From Rhizomicrobium sp. (GTDB taxonomy: Bacteria > Pseudomonadota > Alphaproteobacteria > Micropepsales > Micropepsaceae), in the NCBI GenBank assembly GCA_025451875.1, contig JANWJQ010000076.1, positions 1 through 51,890 on the forward strand: 51,890 bases of DNA, given 5' to 3'. This document shows positions 1 to 7,894 of the stretch, piece by piece. Under the pieces are notes generated by a model. The model saw nothing but the letters and a program-made list of their open reading frames with translations. It had not been told where the DNA came from and did no database searches. A program made the position numbers and the translations under genes. The stretch's first letter is position 1. Each line of letters opens with the position of its first letter.

Positions 1-2
1 AC

Positions 3-575
3 GCCCTCTCAGCATCATGGCATGAGATCAGCGCCGATATAGTGGGGAGCGTAACCCAGGCCGCCCGTTACAACGATGCGGTCGTCCTCAAGCGCGGACC
101 GAAATTTTCCGATCCTTCGCTCGCGGGCATCGGCACGATCGCAATCGGCTCCGGGCGTGCGGCTTTTCTGTTCCCGGAACATTGGCAGCCTCGTCCCATT
201 CGATGTGCCGTGATTGCATGGAAAGATGCGCCGGAAGCGGCGCGCGCCGTCAGTTTGGCAGTACCGGTCTTGAAACAGGCGCAGCGTGTGTTTCTGTTTT
301 CTGCATCCGAAGATGACAAGCTGGAAAGCGCCGAAAAAAGCGCCAATGCTTGCGCAACATTCCTCCGCTGGCATAGGATTGATCCCGAAATCCGTTGTAT
401 GGAATCCGATGAAGAAGATGCCAAGGCGCTGATATTCACAGAAGCGGCGGGTATTGCCGCGGACGTGATCGTGATGGGCGCGTACGGTCATAGCCGCCTG
501 CGCGAATTCACGTTCGGCGGGTTCACGCGTCGCGCGCTCGCCGAAAGTGCCATCCCGCTGATGCTTGTGCATTAG
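3..575 (+). CDS. Universal stress protein, tandem-domain type, 5' truncated by the window edge
   Basis: The frame is open to the first base of the window, so the gene starts outside it; only the last 190 or so residues are seen. The C-terminal segment has the USP signature GAYGHSRLREFTFGG followed by a strand ending in PLMLVH. The visible part covers the end of a first USP domain and a full second domain, as in the two-domain USPs of about 280 residues found elsewhere in this window (7895, 8824, 18772, 19658). The ATP-loop spacing G-x2-G-x9-G is kept, but the usual following Ser/Thr is Gly. Such proteins are cytoplasmic and linked to dormancy and hypoxia; no specific reaction can be assigned. 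The internal GTG at 42 is not needed as a start. Confidence 0.88.
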   Translation, partial: ALSASWHEISADIVGSVTQAARYNDAVVLKRGPKFSDPSLAGIGTIAIGSGRAAFLFPEHWQPRPIRCAVIAWKDAPEAARAVSLAVPVLKQAQRVFLFSASEDDKLESAEKSANACATFLRWHRIDPEIRCMESDEEDAKALIFTEAAGIAADVIVMGAYGHSRLREFTFGGFTRRALAESAIPLMLVH

Positions 576-591
576 ACAAGTCGCGCCGTGA

Positions 592-807
592 TCATGGCCG
601 CATGAAGATAAAATCAGTGTCGGGATCGCAATTCTCCGCCACGAACTGAAGTTCCGACTGCACGTCTTTCACGTCGCGGGTTTGCAGATATTGGGTCACG
701 ACGAAACCCAACAAAACGCGCGCGACGGCGTCGGGATCGAGATGGGCGGCCACCGCCTCATGCATCGCGGCATCGAAATGTTTCCGAGCCAGATCACTCG
801 CCTGCAT
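592..807 (-). CDS. Small conserved-looking hypothetical protein (71 aa)
   Basis: I do not recognise the family. The product is acidic and probably helical, with no signal peptide or membrane segment, and ends in DTDFIFMRP. The ATG at 807 is preferred over the one at 828: it has a GGAG 6 bases upstream, whereas the upstream ATG has no ribosome binding site. With that start the FixK-type box at 862-875 lies 55 bases away, the spacing seen for many other genes here. It is transcribed divergently from the quinone reductase at 920, and both could share the box. It converges on the USP that ends at 575. Probably a small cytosolic stress-regulon protein of unknown role. Confidence 0.6.
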   Translation of the reverse strand: MQASDLARKHFDAAMHEAVAAHLDPDAVARVLLGFVVTQYLQTRDVKDVQSELQFVAENCDPDTDFIFMRP

Positions 808-861
808 AACATCTCCATAGAAATCCATCGACGGAAAATACGAAGTTGAGCTCGCAAGAAG

Positions 862-875
862 TTGATGCAGCGCAA
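862..875. promoter_or_regulatory. FixK/FNR-type box
   Basis: TTGATGCAGCGCAA: perfect left half-site and a CGCAA variant right half-site. It lies between the divergent genes at 807 (-) and 920 (+), 55 and 45 bases from their start codons. Confidence 0.6.
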
Positions 876-919
876 ATCACACTGTCGAAAAGTTGTTAGT
901 GTTTAAGAAGAGGTGTGAA

Positions 920-1501
920 ATGAAACATGCGATCATCGTAGCGCATCCGGGCGAGACCAGCTTTACGGCCACGATGGCTCAGGCTTACGAAACCACTGTC
1001 CGCGCGAAAGGGCACACGCCCGTTGTGCGGGATCTCTATCGCATCAAGTTCGATCCCTGCCTGCGAGAGTGCGAAATCCCATGGGCGGCGCATTTCGAGA
1101 CTTCGCAGGATATTCTCGACGAACATTCGCTGCTGGCCGGCACGGATATGTTCGCCCTATTCTATCCCTTGTGGTTCAACTCCCCCCCGGCGATCCTGAA
1201 GGGCTATATGGAGCGCGTGTTCGGCATCGACTTCGCCTACAAGCGCGGGCGGGGCGGAAACGAGCCGCTGCTCACGGGCAAACGTCTGTTCACCGTATCT
1301 TCATCCGGCGCGCCGATGGACTGGGTGGTGAAGACCGGCGCGTGGCAAGCGATGCGCACGCTATTCGATTCTCATTTTGCTGCGGTCTGCGGGATGGATG
1401 TCGCCGATCATCTTCATTTCGGTGGTGTGGTCCCCGGCGTGCGGCCCGATTTTGTCGAAAAATGCGCTGCTACGGTAAAGGAAAAAGCGTCGTCACTCTG
1501 A
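920..1501 (+). CDS. NAD(P)H-dependent quinone oxidoreductase, flavodoxin-like fold
   Basis: The product (193 aa) matches the Flavodoxin_2 / NAD(P)H dehydrogenase (quinone) family. It has an N-terminal beta strand and FMN/FAD loop (AIIVAHPGETSFT), the family core motif FALFYPLWFNSPPAILKGY, and the TVSSSGAP loop. Such enzymes reduce quinones by two electrons in the cytosol and protect against redox cycling. The ATG at 920 has a GAGG 8 bases upstream and fits family N-termini; an in-frame start at 893 would add residues that do not look like the family. A FixK-type box ends 45 bases upstream, so induction under low oxygen is likely. A hairpin with a T run follows the stop codon. Confidence 0.85.
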   Translation: MKHAIIVAHPGETSFTATMAQAYETTVRAKGHTPVVRDLYRIKFDPCLRECEIPWAAHFETSQDILDEHSLLAGTDMFALFYPLWFNSPPAILKGYMERVFGIDFAYKRGRGGNEPLLTGKRLFTVSSSGAPMDWVVKTGAWQAMRTLFDSHFAAVCGMDVADHLHFGGVVPGVRPDFVEKCAATVKEKASSL

Positions 1502-1503
1502 AA

Positions 1504-1533
1504 AATGTGACGACGCACATTCCTTATTTTTTG
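1504..1533. terminator. Probable bidirectional Rho-independent terminator
   Basis: Stem AATGTG (1504-1509) pairs with CACATT (1516-1521) around a 6-base loop. It is followed on + by TATTTTTT and preceded by an A run that gives a T run on the - strand. It sits between the convergent genes ending at 1501 (+) and 1524 (-). The stem is short and AT-rich, so confidence is moderate. Confidence 0.5.
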
Positions 1534-1661
1534 CCGTCGTTGGTGTCGATATTTCTTCGTTCCGCACCGTCGATCCATGTCGCATAGGCCATGACCGCGG
1601 AAAAGATAACAAATACGGCTATCACGAAGGCTAAAACCGCTTGATCGCCCGGTTGCATCAT
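1524..1661 (-). CDS. Small single-pass membrane protein (45 aa)
   Basis: The frame reads ATG ATG, then a short polar start (QPGDQ), one hydrophobic helix of about 20 residues (AVLAFVIAVFVIFSAVMAYA) and a polar tail with ERRN and a C-terminal KK. GGAG lies 8 bases upstream of the first ATG, and a FixK-type box sits 53 bases upstream, the same spacing as for larger genes here. The organisation (one N-terminal helix, short charged tail) recalls small subunits of terminal oxidases such as CydX or CcoQ, but no family motif proves this. It is too short for routine gene calling. It may be a small partner of a respiratory or transport complex. Confidence 0.6.
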   Translation of the reverse strand: MMQPGDQAVLAFVIAVFVIFSAVMAYATWIDGAERRNIDTNDGKK

Positions 1662-1713
1662 TCACTCCACAGTTGGTGGAAGCGAACCATCATCCCGTGA
1701 TCGTCCTTCCGCC

Positions 1714-1727
1714 TTGATCTGGCGCAA
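1714..1727. promoter_or_regulatory. FixK/FNR-type box
   Basis: TTGATCTGGCGCAA, same variant right half-site (CGCAA) as the box at 862. It lies 53 bases from the small membrane protein start (1661, -) and 75 bases from the PatZ-type gene start (1802, +), so it may serve both. Confidence 0.6.
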
Positions 1728-1801
1728 GGATGGACACCGCAAAGCCATAGTTTGATATTCGGATGCGATTTCCGCGGCTGACAACAATCCATGCGAGCCC
1801 G

Positions 1802-4462
1802 ATGACCACCCGCAATCTCGATGCTCTCTTCCGTCCCACCAGCATCGCGCTTATCGGCGCGAGCAACCGGACACATTCACTGGGCGCCGTGATCGCCGAG
1901 AATCTGAGGGAAGGCGGTTTCGAGGGGCCGATCCTTCCGGTCAATCCCAAGCACAGCGCGGTCGCCGGTATCCTGTGCTATCCGGACGTAAAGTCCCTGC
2001 CGCTCGCGCCGAACCTGGCCGTCATCTGCACACCGCCGAAGACCATACCGCCACTGATCGCCGAATTGGGCGAACGCGGCACAAAAGCGGCCATCGTCGT
2101 CACGGCCGGTTTCCGCGAAGGCGGGAATGCGGCGGGGATGGCGCTGCAAACCGCAATGCTCGATGCGGCGCGCCCATATCTGTTGCGCGTGATCGGGCCG
2201 AACTGCCTCGGCGTCATATCCACACCAATCCAGATGAACGCATCCTTCGCGCCCAGTACACCCAAAAAGGGCAGCGTTGCATTCGTAGCGCAATCCGGCG
2301 CGATGGTGACGACGGTGCTCGACTGGGCAACGGGCCGCGGCATTGGCTTTTCCCATCTTGTTTCACTAGGCGACATGAGCGATGTCGATTTCGGCGACAT
2401 GCTTGATTTCCTCGCGAACGATCAGGACACCACCGCGATCCTTCTTTATGTCGAGGCCGTAACCGCCGCGCGCAAATTTATGTCCGCGGCGCGGGCCGCC
2501 GCGCGAGTGAAGCCCGTCATCGCGATCAAGGCCGGACGGCAGGCCGCAGCCGCCCGCGCCGCGGCCTCCCACACCGGCGCGCTCGCAGGCATAGACGCTG
2601 TTTACGACGCTGCCTTCGATCGCGCGGGCATTTTGCGTGCCTATGACCTCGACGAGATATTCGATGCGGTTGAAACGCTGGCGCATAAACCCCGCATTGA
2701 AGGCGACCGACTCGCGATTCTCACCAATGGTGGCGGAGTGGGTGTCCTGGCGACGGATGCGCTGATCGCGCAAGGCGGCGAGCTTGCCACACTGTCCATC
2801 GAAACGCTGGCGAAGCTGAATGCGGTTCTTCCGCCCACCTGGTCGCATGGAAATCCTGTCGACATCATCGGCGATGCCGACGCCACTCGTTACGGCGCGG
2901 CACTCTCCGCGCTGTCGGACACGAAAGAAGCCGATGCGCTGCTGGTGCTCAATTGCCCCGTCGCCGTGGCTTCAAGTCTCGACGCCGCGCGCGCCATCGC
3001 TGGTGCCAAAACGAAAATTCCGGTTCTCGCGAATTGGCTTGGTTCACGATCCGCCGTCGAGGTGCGCGAGACCTTCGATAAAGCAGGCATTCCCGCCTAC
3101 GACACGCCGGAAAAAGCCGTGCGCGGCTTCATGCACATGGTTCGCTATCGTCGCGTGCAGCAGACATTGCAGGAAGTGCCGTCGTCGGCGCCATCCGCAT
3201 TCGCGGCCGATACCGAGACGGCGCAGGAAATCGTGACCAAGGCGCTGGGCGGCGAACCCCGCTGGCTTGACCCGCAGGAGGTGAGCGCATTGTTCGCCTG
3301 TTATGGCATTCCCTTTGTCCGCACGAAGATCGCCGCCACGGCACAGGACGCTGCGGATGCCGCCGCCGCGATCGGCGCGCCGGTGGCGTTGAAGATTCTG
3401 TCGCGCGACATCACGCACAAATCCGATGTCGGTGGCGTTGCACTCGATCTCGCGGATGCCAAAACCATTAAAACGGCGGCAGAGGCGATGCTGGGACGGA
3501 TCGCGAAAGCCGCGCCCTCTGCACACATCGATGGCTTCATCGTGCAGGAGATGATCCGGCGGCCGAACGCCTATGAGCTCATTCTCGGCATGGCGCTGGA
3601 CAAAACTTTCGGCCCCTTCCTTCTTTTCGGCCAGGGTGGAACGGCCGTCGAAGTCATCAACGACAAGGCTCTCGCGCTGCCGCCACTGAACCTCAAGCTC
3701 GCACATGAAATGATGACGCGTACGCGCGTCTTTCGGCAGTTGAAGGGCTATCGCGACCAGCCCGCGACCGCGCTGGACGAGATCGCGCTCACACTCGTCA
3801 AACTCTCCCAGCTTGTCTGCGATCTGGATGAAATCGCGGAATTGGACATCAATCCGCTGCTGGCGGATGAACATGGCGTGACGGTCCTCGATGCCCGCAT
3901 TCGCGTCGAACAGAAGACGGATACGCCCCATGACCGGCTCGCGATCCGCCCCTATCCCGTCGAGCTGGAGTCCGACATCGATATCGCAGGCGCCGGACGA
4001 TTCCATGTTCGCCCCGTTCGCCCCGAAGATGCGGCGGCGTTCACCCAATTCGCCGCGCGCGTGAACGAAGCGGACATGCGGATGCGCTTCTTTTCGCCCT
4101 TCCGTACCGTGCCGCCATCGCTCCTCGCGCGCCTGACACAGATCGACTACGACCGCGAAATGGCGCTGGTGCTGTTCGATCCCGTCGAAACCGTCGCAGC
4201 GGTGGGACGGCTTGCGGCCGATCCGGATGGCTTGCGCGCCGAATTCGCGCTGCTCGTTCGCACCGATCTGAAGGGCCACGGCATCGGCTCCAACCTGTTG
4301 CAAAGGCTGATCGCGCTCGCCCGTCAGCGGGGCATCGCGGAAATCTGGGGTGACGTGCTTTTGGAAAACGACACAATGTTAACAATTTGCCGGGAATTCG
4401 GGTTCCAAATCACTTCCGCCACCCATGGCGTCCTACGCGCGACCCTTCCTCTCGCCCGATGA
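1802..4462 (+). CDS. ADP-forming acyl-CoA synthetase fused to GNAT acetyltransferase (PatZ/Pat type)
   Basis: With the ATG at 1802 the protein is 886 aa, the length I recall for E. coli PatZ. Domain order: CoA-binding domain (about 5-100), succinyl-CoA-ligase-like domains (about 140-440), ATP-grasp domain (about 480-700) and a C-terminal GNAT domain (about 725-886). Known Pat enzymes acetylate lysines of acetyl-CoA synthetase and others; NDP-forming acyl-CoA synthetases make ATP from acyl-CoA. The SHTGALAG loop carries a histidine at residue 257, equivalent to the phosphorylated His of ADP-forming acetyl-CoA synthetase, and HKSDVGGV is present in the ATP-grasp half. Catalysis may therefore be intact. 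An alternative start at 1763 adds 13 residues that do not look like the family. It lies directly upstream of fixL. Confidence 0.88.
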   Translation: MTTRNLDALFRPTSIALIGASNRTHSLGAVIAENLREGGFEGPILPVNPKHSAVAGILCYPDVKSLPLAPNLAVICTPPKTIPPLIAELGERGTKAAIVVTAGFREGGNAAGMALQTAMLDAARPYLLRVIGPNCLGVISTPIQMNASFAPSTPKKGSVAFVAQSGAMVTTVLDWATGRGIGFSHLVSLGDMSDVDFGDMLDFLANDQDTTAILLYVEAVTAARKFMSAARAAARVKPVIAIKAGRQAAAARAAASHTGALAGIDAVYDAAFDRAGILRAYDLDEIFDAVETLAHKPRIEGDRLAILTNGGGVGVLATDALIAQGGELATLSIETLAKLNAVLPPTWSHGNPVDIIGDADATRYGAALSALSDTKEADALLVLNCPVAVASSLDAARAIAGAKTKIPVLANWLGSRSAVEVRETFDKAGIPAYDTPEKAVRGFMHMVRYRRVQQTLQEVPSSAPSAFAADTETAQEIVTKALGGEPRWLDPQEVSALFACYGIPFVRTKIAATAQDAADAAAAIGAPVALKILSRDITHKSDVGGVALDLADAKTIKTAAEAMLGRIAKAAPSAHIDGFIVQEMIRRPNAYELILGMALDKTFGPFLLFGQGGTAVEVINDKALALPPLNLKLAHEMMTRTRVFRQLKGYRDQPATALDEIALTLVKLSQLVCDLDEIAELDINPLLADEHGVTVLDARIRVEQKTDTPHDRLAIRPYPVELESDIDIAGAGRFHVRPVRPEDAAAFTQFAARVNEADMRMRFFSPFRTVPPSLLARLTQIDYDREMALVLFDPVETVAAVGRLAADPDGLRAEFALLVRTDLKGHGIGSNLLQRLIALARQRGIAEIWGDVLLENDTMLTICREFGFQITSATHGVLRATLPLAR

Positions 4463-4509
4463 CCGGCATGGTTCTCGCGCCCCACGGGTGATACGCTTGG
4501 GCGACGACA

Positions 4510-6018
4510 ATGACCGGCAATATTCAAGATCTTTTGGCACTGGTTGACCGTGGCACGCTTTTCGATGTTCTGACATCGATGGCGGTGGACGGTATTATCG
4601 TCATCGACAAGAAAGCCAAGGTCCTCTTCTACAACGAGGCCTGCCGCAAGCTGTTTCAGTATGCCTCCGAAGAGGTTGTTTCCCGCAATGTGAACATGCT
4701 GATGCCCGAGCCATACCGGACCGAGCACGACGGCTACATCGACCGTTACCGCAAGACGGGCGATGCGCGCATCATTGGGATAGGACGCGAGGTGAAGGGG
4801 CGGCGCAAGGACGGTACGGTTTTCCCGATGTATCTCTCCGTCGGCGAAGGCGCCATCGGAAACGAACGCGTTTTCATCGGCATCGTCCATGATCTCACCG
4901 ACATTCGCGCGGAGGAAGAACGCCGCGCGCAGGCCGACCGTGATCTGGCGCAGATCGTGGAATCGTCGGATGACATCATCCTCAGCAAATCGCTGGACGG
5001 AATTGTCAGAACCTGGAATCCGGCGGCCGAAACGATTTTTGGGTATACCGCCGTGGAAATGGTCGGGCGTCCGATCTGGGCGATCATTCCGCCCGACCGG
5101 CGAGCGGAAGAAACAGAGATTCTGCGAAGGGTCGGTACCGGTGAATCCGTCCATCACTACGAAACATCGCGCCTGTGCAAGGGCGGCCGAGAGATCACAG
5201 TGTCGCTCTCCGTCTCGCCGATCCGCGAAGGCACCGGAACCATCATTGGTGCTTCCGCAATCCTGCGCGACGTTACAGAACAACGTCAAATCGAGCAGCG
5301 GGCCAGCAAACTGCAAGCGGAGCTGGCCCATGCGGCGCGTGTAAATGCCGTCAGCCAGCTCTCGTCCGCGCTCGCACACGAGCTCAATCAACCGCTGACG
5401 GCGATCATGAACTATGTGAGCGCGGCCAAGCTGCGCTGGTCCCAGGCCGGCGGCGTCGGAAGCGATAAGGCTTTCTCGCTCCTCGACAAGGCCATCCTAC
5501 AAGCCGAAAGGGCCGGCGCGATCATTCAGCGTCTGCGATCCTTCCTCGAGAAGCGCGAGCCGCATCGCGTCGAGGAAGACCTAAACGCCGCCTTGCAAGA
5601 AGCTATCGCCCTGGGTTTCGTCGGCTCATCCAATGACGGCGTGTCTCTCGCTCTCGATCTCGCGCCCGACCTGCCGGCTATACGCGTGGACAAGGTACAG
5701 ATCGAGCAGGTAATCGTGAATCTCCTGCGCAATGCGACCGAGGCAATGAAGGAAACCGATCGGCGTGAATTGTCAATTTCCAGCTACCGGGCGGGTGCCA
5801 AAATCGTGGAGATCACGGTGGCCGATACGGGTTCCGGCATACCGGACTCCGTCGCGCAACAGCTTTTCGAACCTTTCGTGACGACCAAAGAAAAGGGTAT
5901 GGGCGTGGGGCTTTCCATCTGCCGCACGATCATTGAGGCGCATGGCGGACGAATCTGGATGGTGCCCAATCCCACCGGAGGCACTATCTTCAAAATTCAA
6001 CTTCCAGTGGATGCGTGA
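4510..6018 (+). CDS. fixL: Oxygen sensor histidine kinase FixL
   Basis: The protein (502 aa) has two PAS domains (about 15-130 and 145-260), then HisKA with phosphoacceptor His290 (SALAHELNQPL) and an HATPase domain (N box NLLRNATEAM near 404, G box GMGVGLSI near 463). The first PAS keeps the FixL haem-pocket residues by alignment to Bradyrhizobium FixL numbering: His73 (=His200, proximal ligand), Arg79 (=Arg206), Ile88 (=Ile215), Arg93 (=Arg220) and Leu109 (=Leu236). His214 is Arg87 here and Ile238 is Val111. No membrane segment is visible, so it is a soluble FixL. It overlaps fixJ by one base (ATGA). By family knowledge it is inhibited by bound oxygen and phosphorylates FixJ when oxygen is low. 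Confidence 0.93.
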   Translation: MTGNIQDLLALVDRGTLFDVLTSMAVDGIIVIDKKAKVLFYNEACRKLFQYASEEVVSRNVNMLMPEPYRTEHDGYIDRYRKTGDARIIGIGREVKGRRKDGTVFPMYLSVGEGAIGNERVFIGIVHDLTDIRAEEERRAQADRDLAQIVESSDDIILSKSLDGIVRTWNPAAETIFGYTAVEMVGRPIWAIIPPDRRAEETEILRRVGTGESVHHYETSRLCKGGREITVSLSVSPIREGTGTIIGASAILRDVTEQRQIEQRASKLQAELAHAARVNAVSQLSSALAHELNQPLTAIMNYVSAAKLRWSQAGGVGSDKAFSLLDKAILQAERAGAIIQRLRSFLEKREPHRVEEDLNAALQEAIALGFVGSSNDGVSLALDLAPDLPAIRVDKVQIEQVIVNLLRNATEAMKETDRRELSISSYRAGAKIVEITVADTGSGIPDSVAQQLFEPFVTTKEKGMGVGLSICRTIIEAHGGRIWMVPNPTGGTIFKIQLPVDA

Positions 6019-6629
6019 TGTCTGGAGAACTGGTCTGCATTGTCGATGACGACGAAAGCGTTCGCGAGTCGCTGGGCGAATTGCTTGACGCCGCAGGTTA
6101 TACCGTTGAAACGTTCGCGTCCGCCGCGCGTTTTCTTTCCGGCGACATACAGTCCCGTTGCGCGTGCCTGATAACCGATATCCGCATGCCGGAGATGGAT
6201 GGCCTCGCCCTCCAGGACGAACTTGTCCGCCGCGGGCGCCACTTTCCTATGATAATCATCACCGGGCATGGCGACGTGCCGCTGGCCGTGCGCGCAATGC
6301 GGGCCGGAGCCTCCGATTTCATCGAAAAGCCATTCCATCACGAAGCGTTGCTGGCATCGGTCAAGCGCGCTCTCGAAGTGGTCCCGGAAAACATCGCAAC
6401 AACCGATCCCGCCGTGGCGGAGCGTTTGGCGGACCTCACTGCGCGCGAGCGCGAAGTCATGGACCTGATGGCGCTTGGGCATCCCAATAAAGTGATCGCG
6501 CAACAGCTCGATATCTCTTTCCGCACGGTCGAGGTTCATCGCACGCGGGTTCTGGCCAAGATGCAGGTAAAAAACGTGGCGGAATTGGTCCGTCTGGTTG
6601 CGGCGCAACTGCCGCCCCTCCGCCCATAA
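6018..6629 (+). CDS. fixJ: Two-component response regulator FixJ
   Basis: This 203-residue protein has an N-terminal receiver (1-120) and a C-terminal LuxR-type helix-turn-helix (about 138-200, LTAREREVMDLMALGHPNK). Phosphoacceptor Asp54, switch Thr82 and Lys104 match the numbering of rhizobial FixJ, and DDD at 10-12 forms the acidic pocket. The ATG at 6018 overlaps the fixL stop codon, so the two are co-translated. Phosphorylated FixJ is expected to activate fixK. An 11-base repeat (TCCACGTACGC) lies just after this gene and again before fixK, and is the best candidate for its binding site. Confidence 0.93.
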   Translation: MSGELVCIVDDDESVRESLGELLDAAGYTVETFASAARFLSGDIQSRCACLITDIRMPEMDGLALQDELVRRGRHFPMIIITGHGDVPLAVRAMRAGASDFIEKPFHHEALLASVKRALEVVPENIATTDPAVAERLADLTAREREVMDLMALGHPNKVIAQQLDISFRTVEVHRTRVLAKMQVKNVAELVRLVAAQLPPLRP

Positions 6630-6634
6630 GCGTT

Positions 6635-6645
6635 TCCACGTACGC
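6635..6645. promoter_or_regulatory. Candidate FixJ operator, copy 1 (TCCACGTACGC)
   Basis: Exact 11-base repeat of 7089-7099. It lies six bases after the fixJ stop codon and about 65 bases before the TTG start of the stand-alone receiver. Assignment to FixJ is inferred from position and repetition only. Confidence 0.4.
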
Positions 6646-6709
6646 AATCGGACGAATTTCCCGATCGGGCAATCTGCGTCATTTTCTGCTCTCATCAGGA
6701 GCAGATTCT

Positions 6710-7087
6710 TTGGATAGCCGTCCTCGCATAGGCATTATCGACGACGACCCGGCCGTTCGCGATTCCATTCATATCCTGCTGGACGCGCATGGTTATCAAG
6801 TATCGGAATATGGGTCCGCTACCGATTATCTAAGCCATCCAAGGGCGGATAGTCTGCTTCTGGTCGATCTTTCCATGGCCGACGTGAACGGTATGGATTT
6901 GATAGAGCTTCTACGCAGCAGTAGCATTAGGATCCCTGTTATCCTTCTAACCGATATTGCAGAGCCCGGGCTTTCCCAGCGCCTCGCTGCGGTAGAAGGC
7001 TGCGGACGGCTGAACAAGCCGGTGGCGTCGCATGATCTTCTGCGACAGATCACTGTCATGACTGCGGCGGCGTCACAGCATCCGTGA
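6710..7087 (+). CDS. Stand-alone receiver-domain protein
   Basis: The product (125 aa) is a receiver domain with no output domain. It has the acidic pocket DDD (11-13), phosphoacceptor Asp53 (LLLVDLSMADVNG), Thr83 and Lys105. The start is a TTG with AGGAG 9 bases upstream; no ATG fits. It lies between fixJ and fixK. Single receivers in Fix loci can act as phosphate sinks or, like FixT of Sinorhizobium, as negative regulators of FixL, but the role here is inferred from context. One copy of TCCACGTACGC precedes it, suggesting feedback from FixJ. Confidence 0.82.
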   Translation: MDSRPRIGIIDDDPAVRDSIHILLDAHGYQVSEYGSATDYLSHPRADSLLLVDLSMADVNGMDLIELLRSSSIRIPVILLTDIAEPGLSQRLAAVEGCGRLNKPVASHDLLRQITVMTAAASQHP

Positions 7088-7088
7088 C

Positions 7089-7099
7089 TCCACGTACGC
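7089..7099. promoter_or_regulatory. Candidate FixJ operator, copy 2 (TCCACGTACGC)
   Basis: Exact repeat of 6635-6645. It lies two bases after the receiver gene stop and 73 bases before the fixK start at 7173. Both copies have the same placement relative to the next gene. Confidence 0.45.
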
Positions 7100-7172
7100 G
7101 CTGATGCGAATTTTCTTCAACAGCCAAACGGTCAACTCTCCCCCCGCTGACGAAGCAAACAGGAGAGAAGAA

Positions 7173-7889
7173 ATGTTGAACACCAACCTCGCGCAATCCT
7201 CAGGATATGCCGCCCATCAAGTCTCTTCCTCTTCGCGCAAGCCAAAGGCCTGCATCAGCGACATCGCGGCGCAACGCAAGATCGGCGCTGTTATCAATGT
7301 CGGACGCGGCAAGACGATCTTCAGCGACGGCGACGACAGTGAGTATTCATATAAAGTCGTCGAAGGTGCCGTGCGCCTGTCAAAGATGATGTTGGATGGC
7401 CGTCGACAGATCGCCGAATTCGCGCTGCCGGGCGACATGTTCGGTTTCGAGAACGGAGACGCCTACGGCCTCACCGCGGAGGCCGTCACACCGGTTACCG
7501 TCATCCGCTATCACCGCACGCACATCGAACGGCTGGGAGAAGAGTTCGCCGACATCCGCCAGGAACTGATGGCGCATCTGCGTCATGGCTGGACGTCCGC
7601 GCAAGCGCATGTGGTTATGCTGGGTCGCCAAACTGCGAAAGAACGCGTCGCAGCATTCCTGCTGGCGCTGGCAACGCATCGGGGCGTGAAGAGCGGCCAA
7701 CCGCTGGATTTGCCGATGGGCCGCCAGGACATCGCCGACTATCTGGGCCTCACCATTGAGACGGTCTGTCGTACGCTTACCGACCTCAAGGCGGCGCATG
7801 TTATCGCGATCCCCGACCGCCATCGCATCCTGATCCGCAGCATGGACGCTCTCGAAGATCTGGCCAGCGGTGAAGACAGCGAAGACTGA
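7173..7889 (+). CDS. fixK: CRP/FNR-family transcription activator, FixK type
   Basis: The protein (238 aa) has a cyclic-nucleotide-binding-like beta roll (about 40-125), a dimerisation helix, and a Crp-type helix-turn-helix (RQDIADYLGLTIETVCRTLT, 184-203). The N-terminus has a single Cys (Cys27), so the FNR 4Fe-4S ligand set is absent, as in FixK/DNR. The recognition helix reads E196-xx-C199-R200. In FNR this is E-xx-S-R and recognises TTGAT; the Cys matches the redox-sensitive Cys183 of Bradyrhizobium FixK2 as I recall it. The ATG at 7173 with AGGAG 7 bases upstream is preferred to the ATG at 7104. It is followed after 5 bases by a USP gene, probably in one operon, and is the likely activator of the TTGAT-N4-ATCAA boxes across the window. 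Confidence 0.92.
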   Translation: MLNTNLAQSSGYAAHQVSSSSRKPKACISDIAAQRKIGAVINVGRGKTIFSDGDDSEYSYKVVEGAVRLSKMMLDGRRQIAEFALPGDMFGFENGDAYGLTAEAVTPVTVIRYHRTHIERLGEEFADIRQELMAHLRHGWTSAQAHVVMLGRQTAKERVAAFLLALATHRGVKSGQPLDLPMGRQDIADYLGLTIETVCRTLTDLKAAHVIAIPDRHRILIRSMDALEDLASGEDSED

Positions 7890-7894
7890 CTCTC

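Noticed and set aside
3044-4303. 419-codon open frame on the - strand opposite the PatZ-type gene
   Set aside because: It mirrors a strong coding gene, shows no family motif and has no ribosome binding site; typical antisense frame in GC-rich DNA. The same applies to 11539-12915 (-), 39935-41149 (-), 33546-34748 (+) and 8860-9687 (-).
4762-4791. Arg at FixL residue 87 taken as loss of the haem ligand
   Set aside because: Residue 87 aligns with His214 of Bradyrhizobium FixL, not with the proximal ligand His200, which is conserved as His73.
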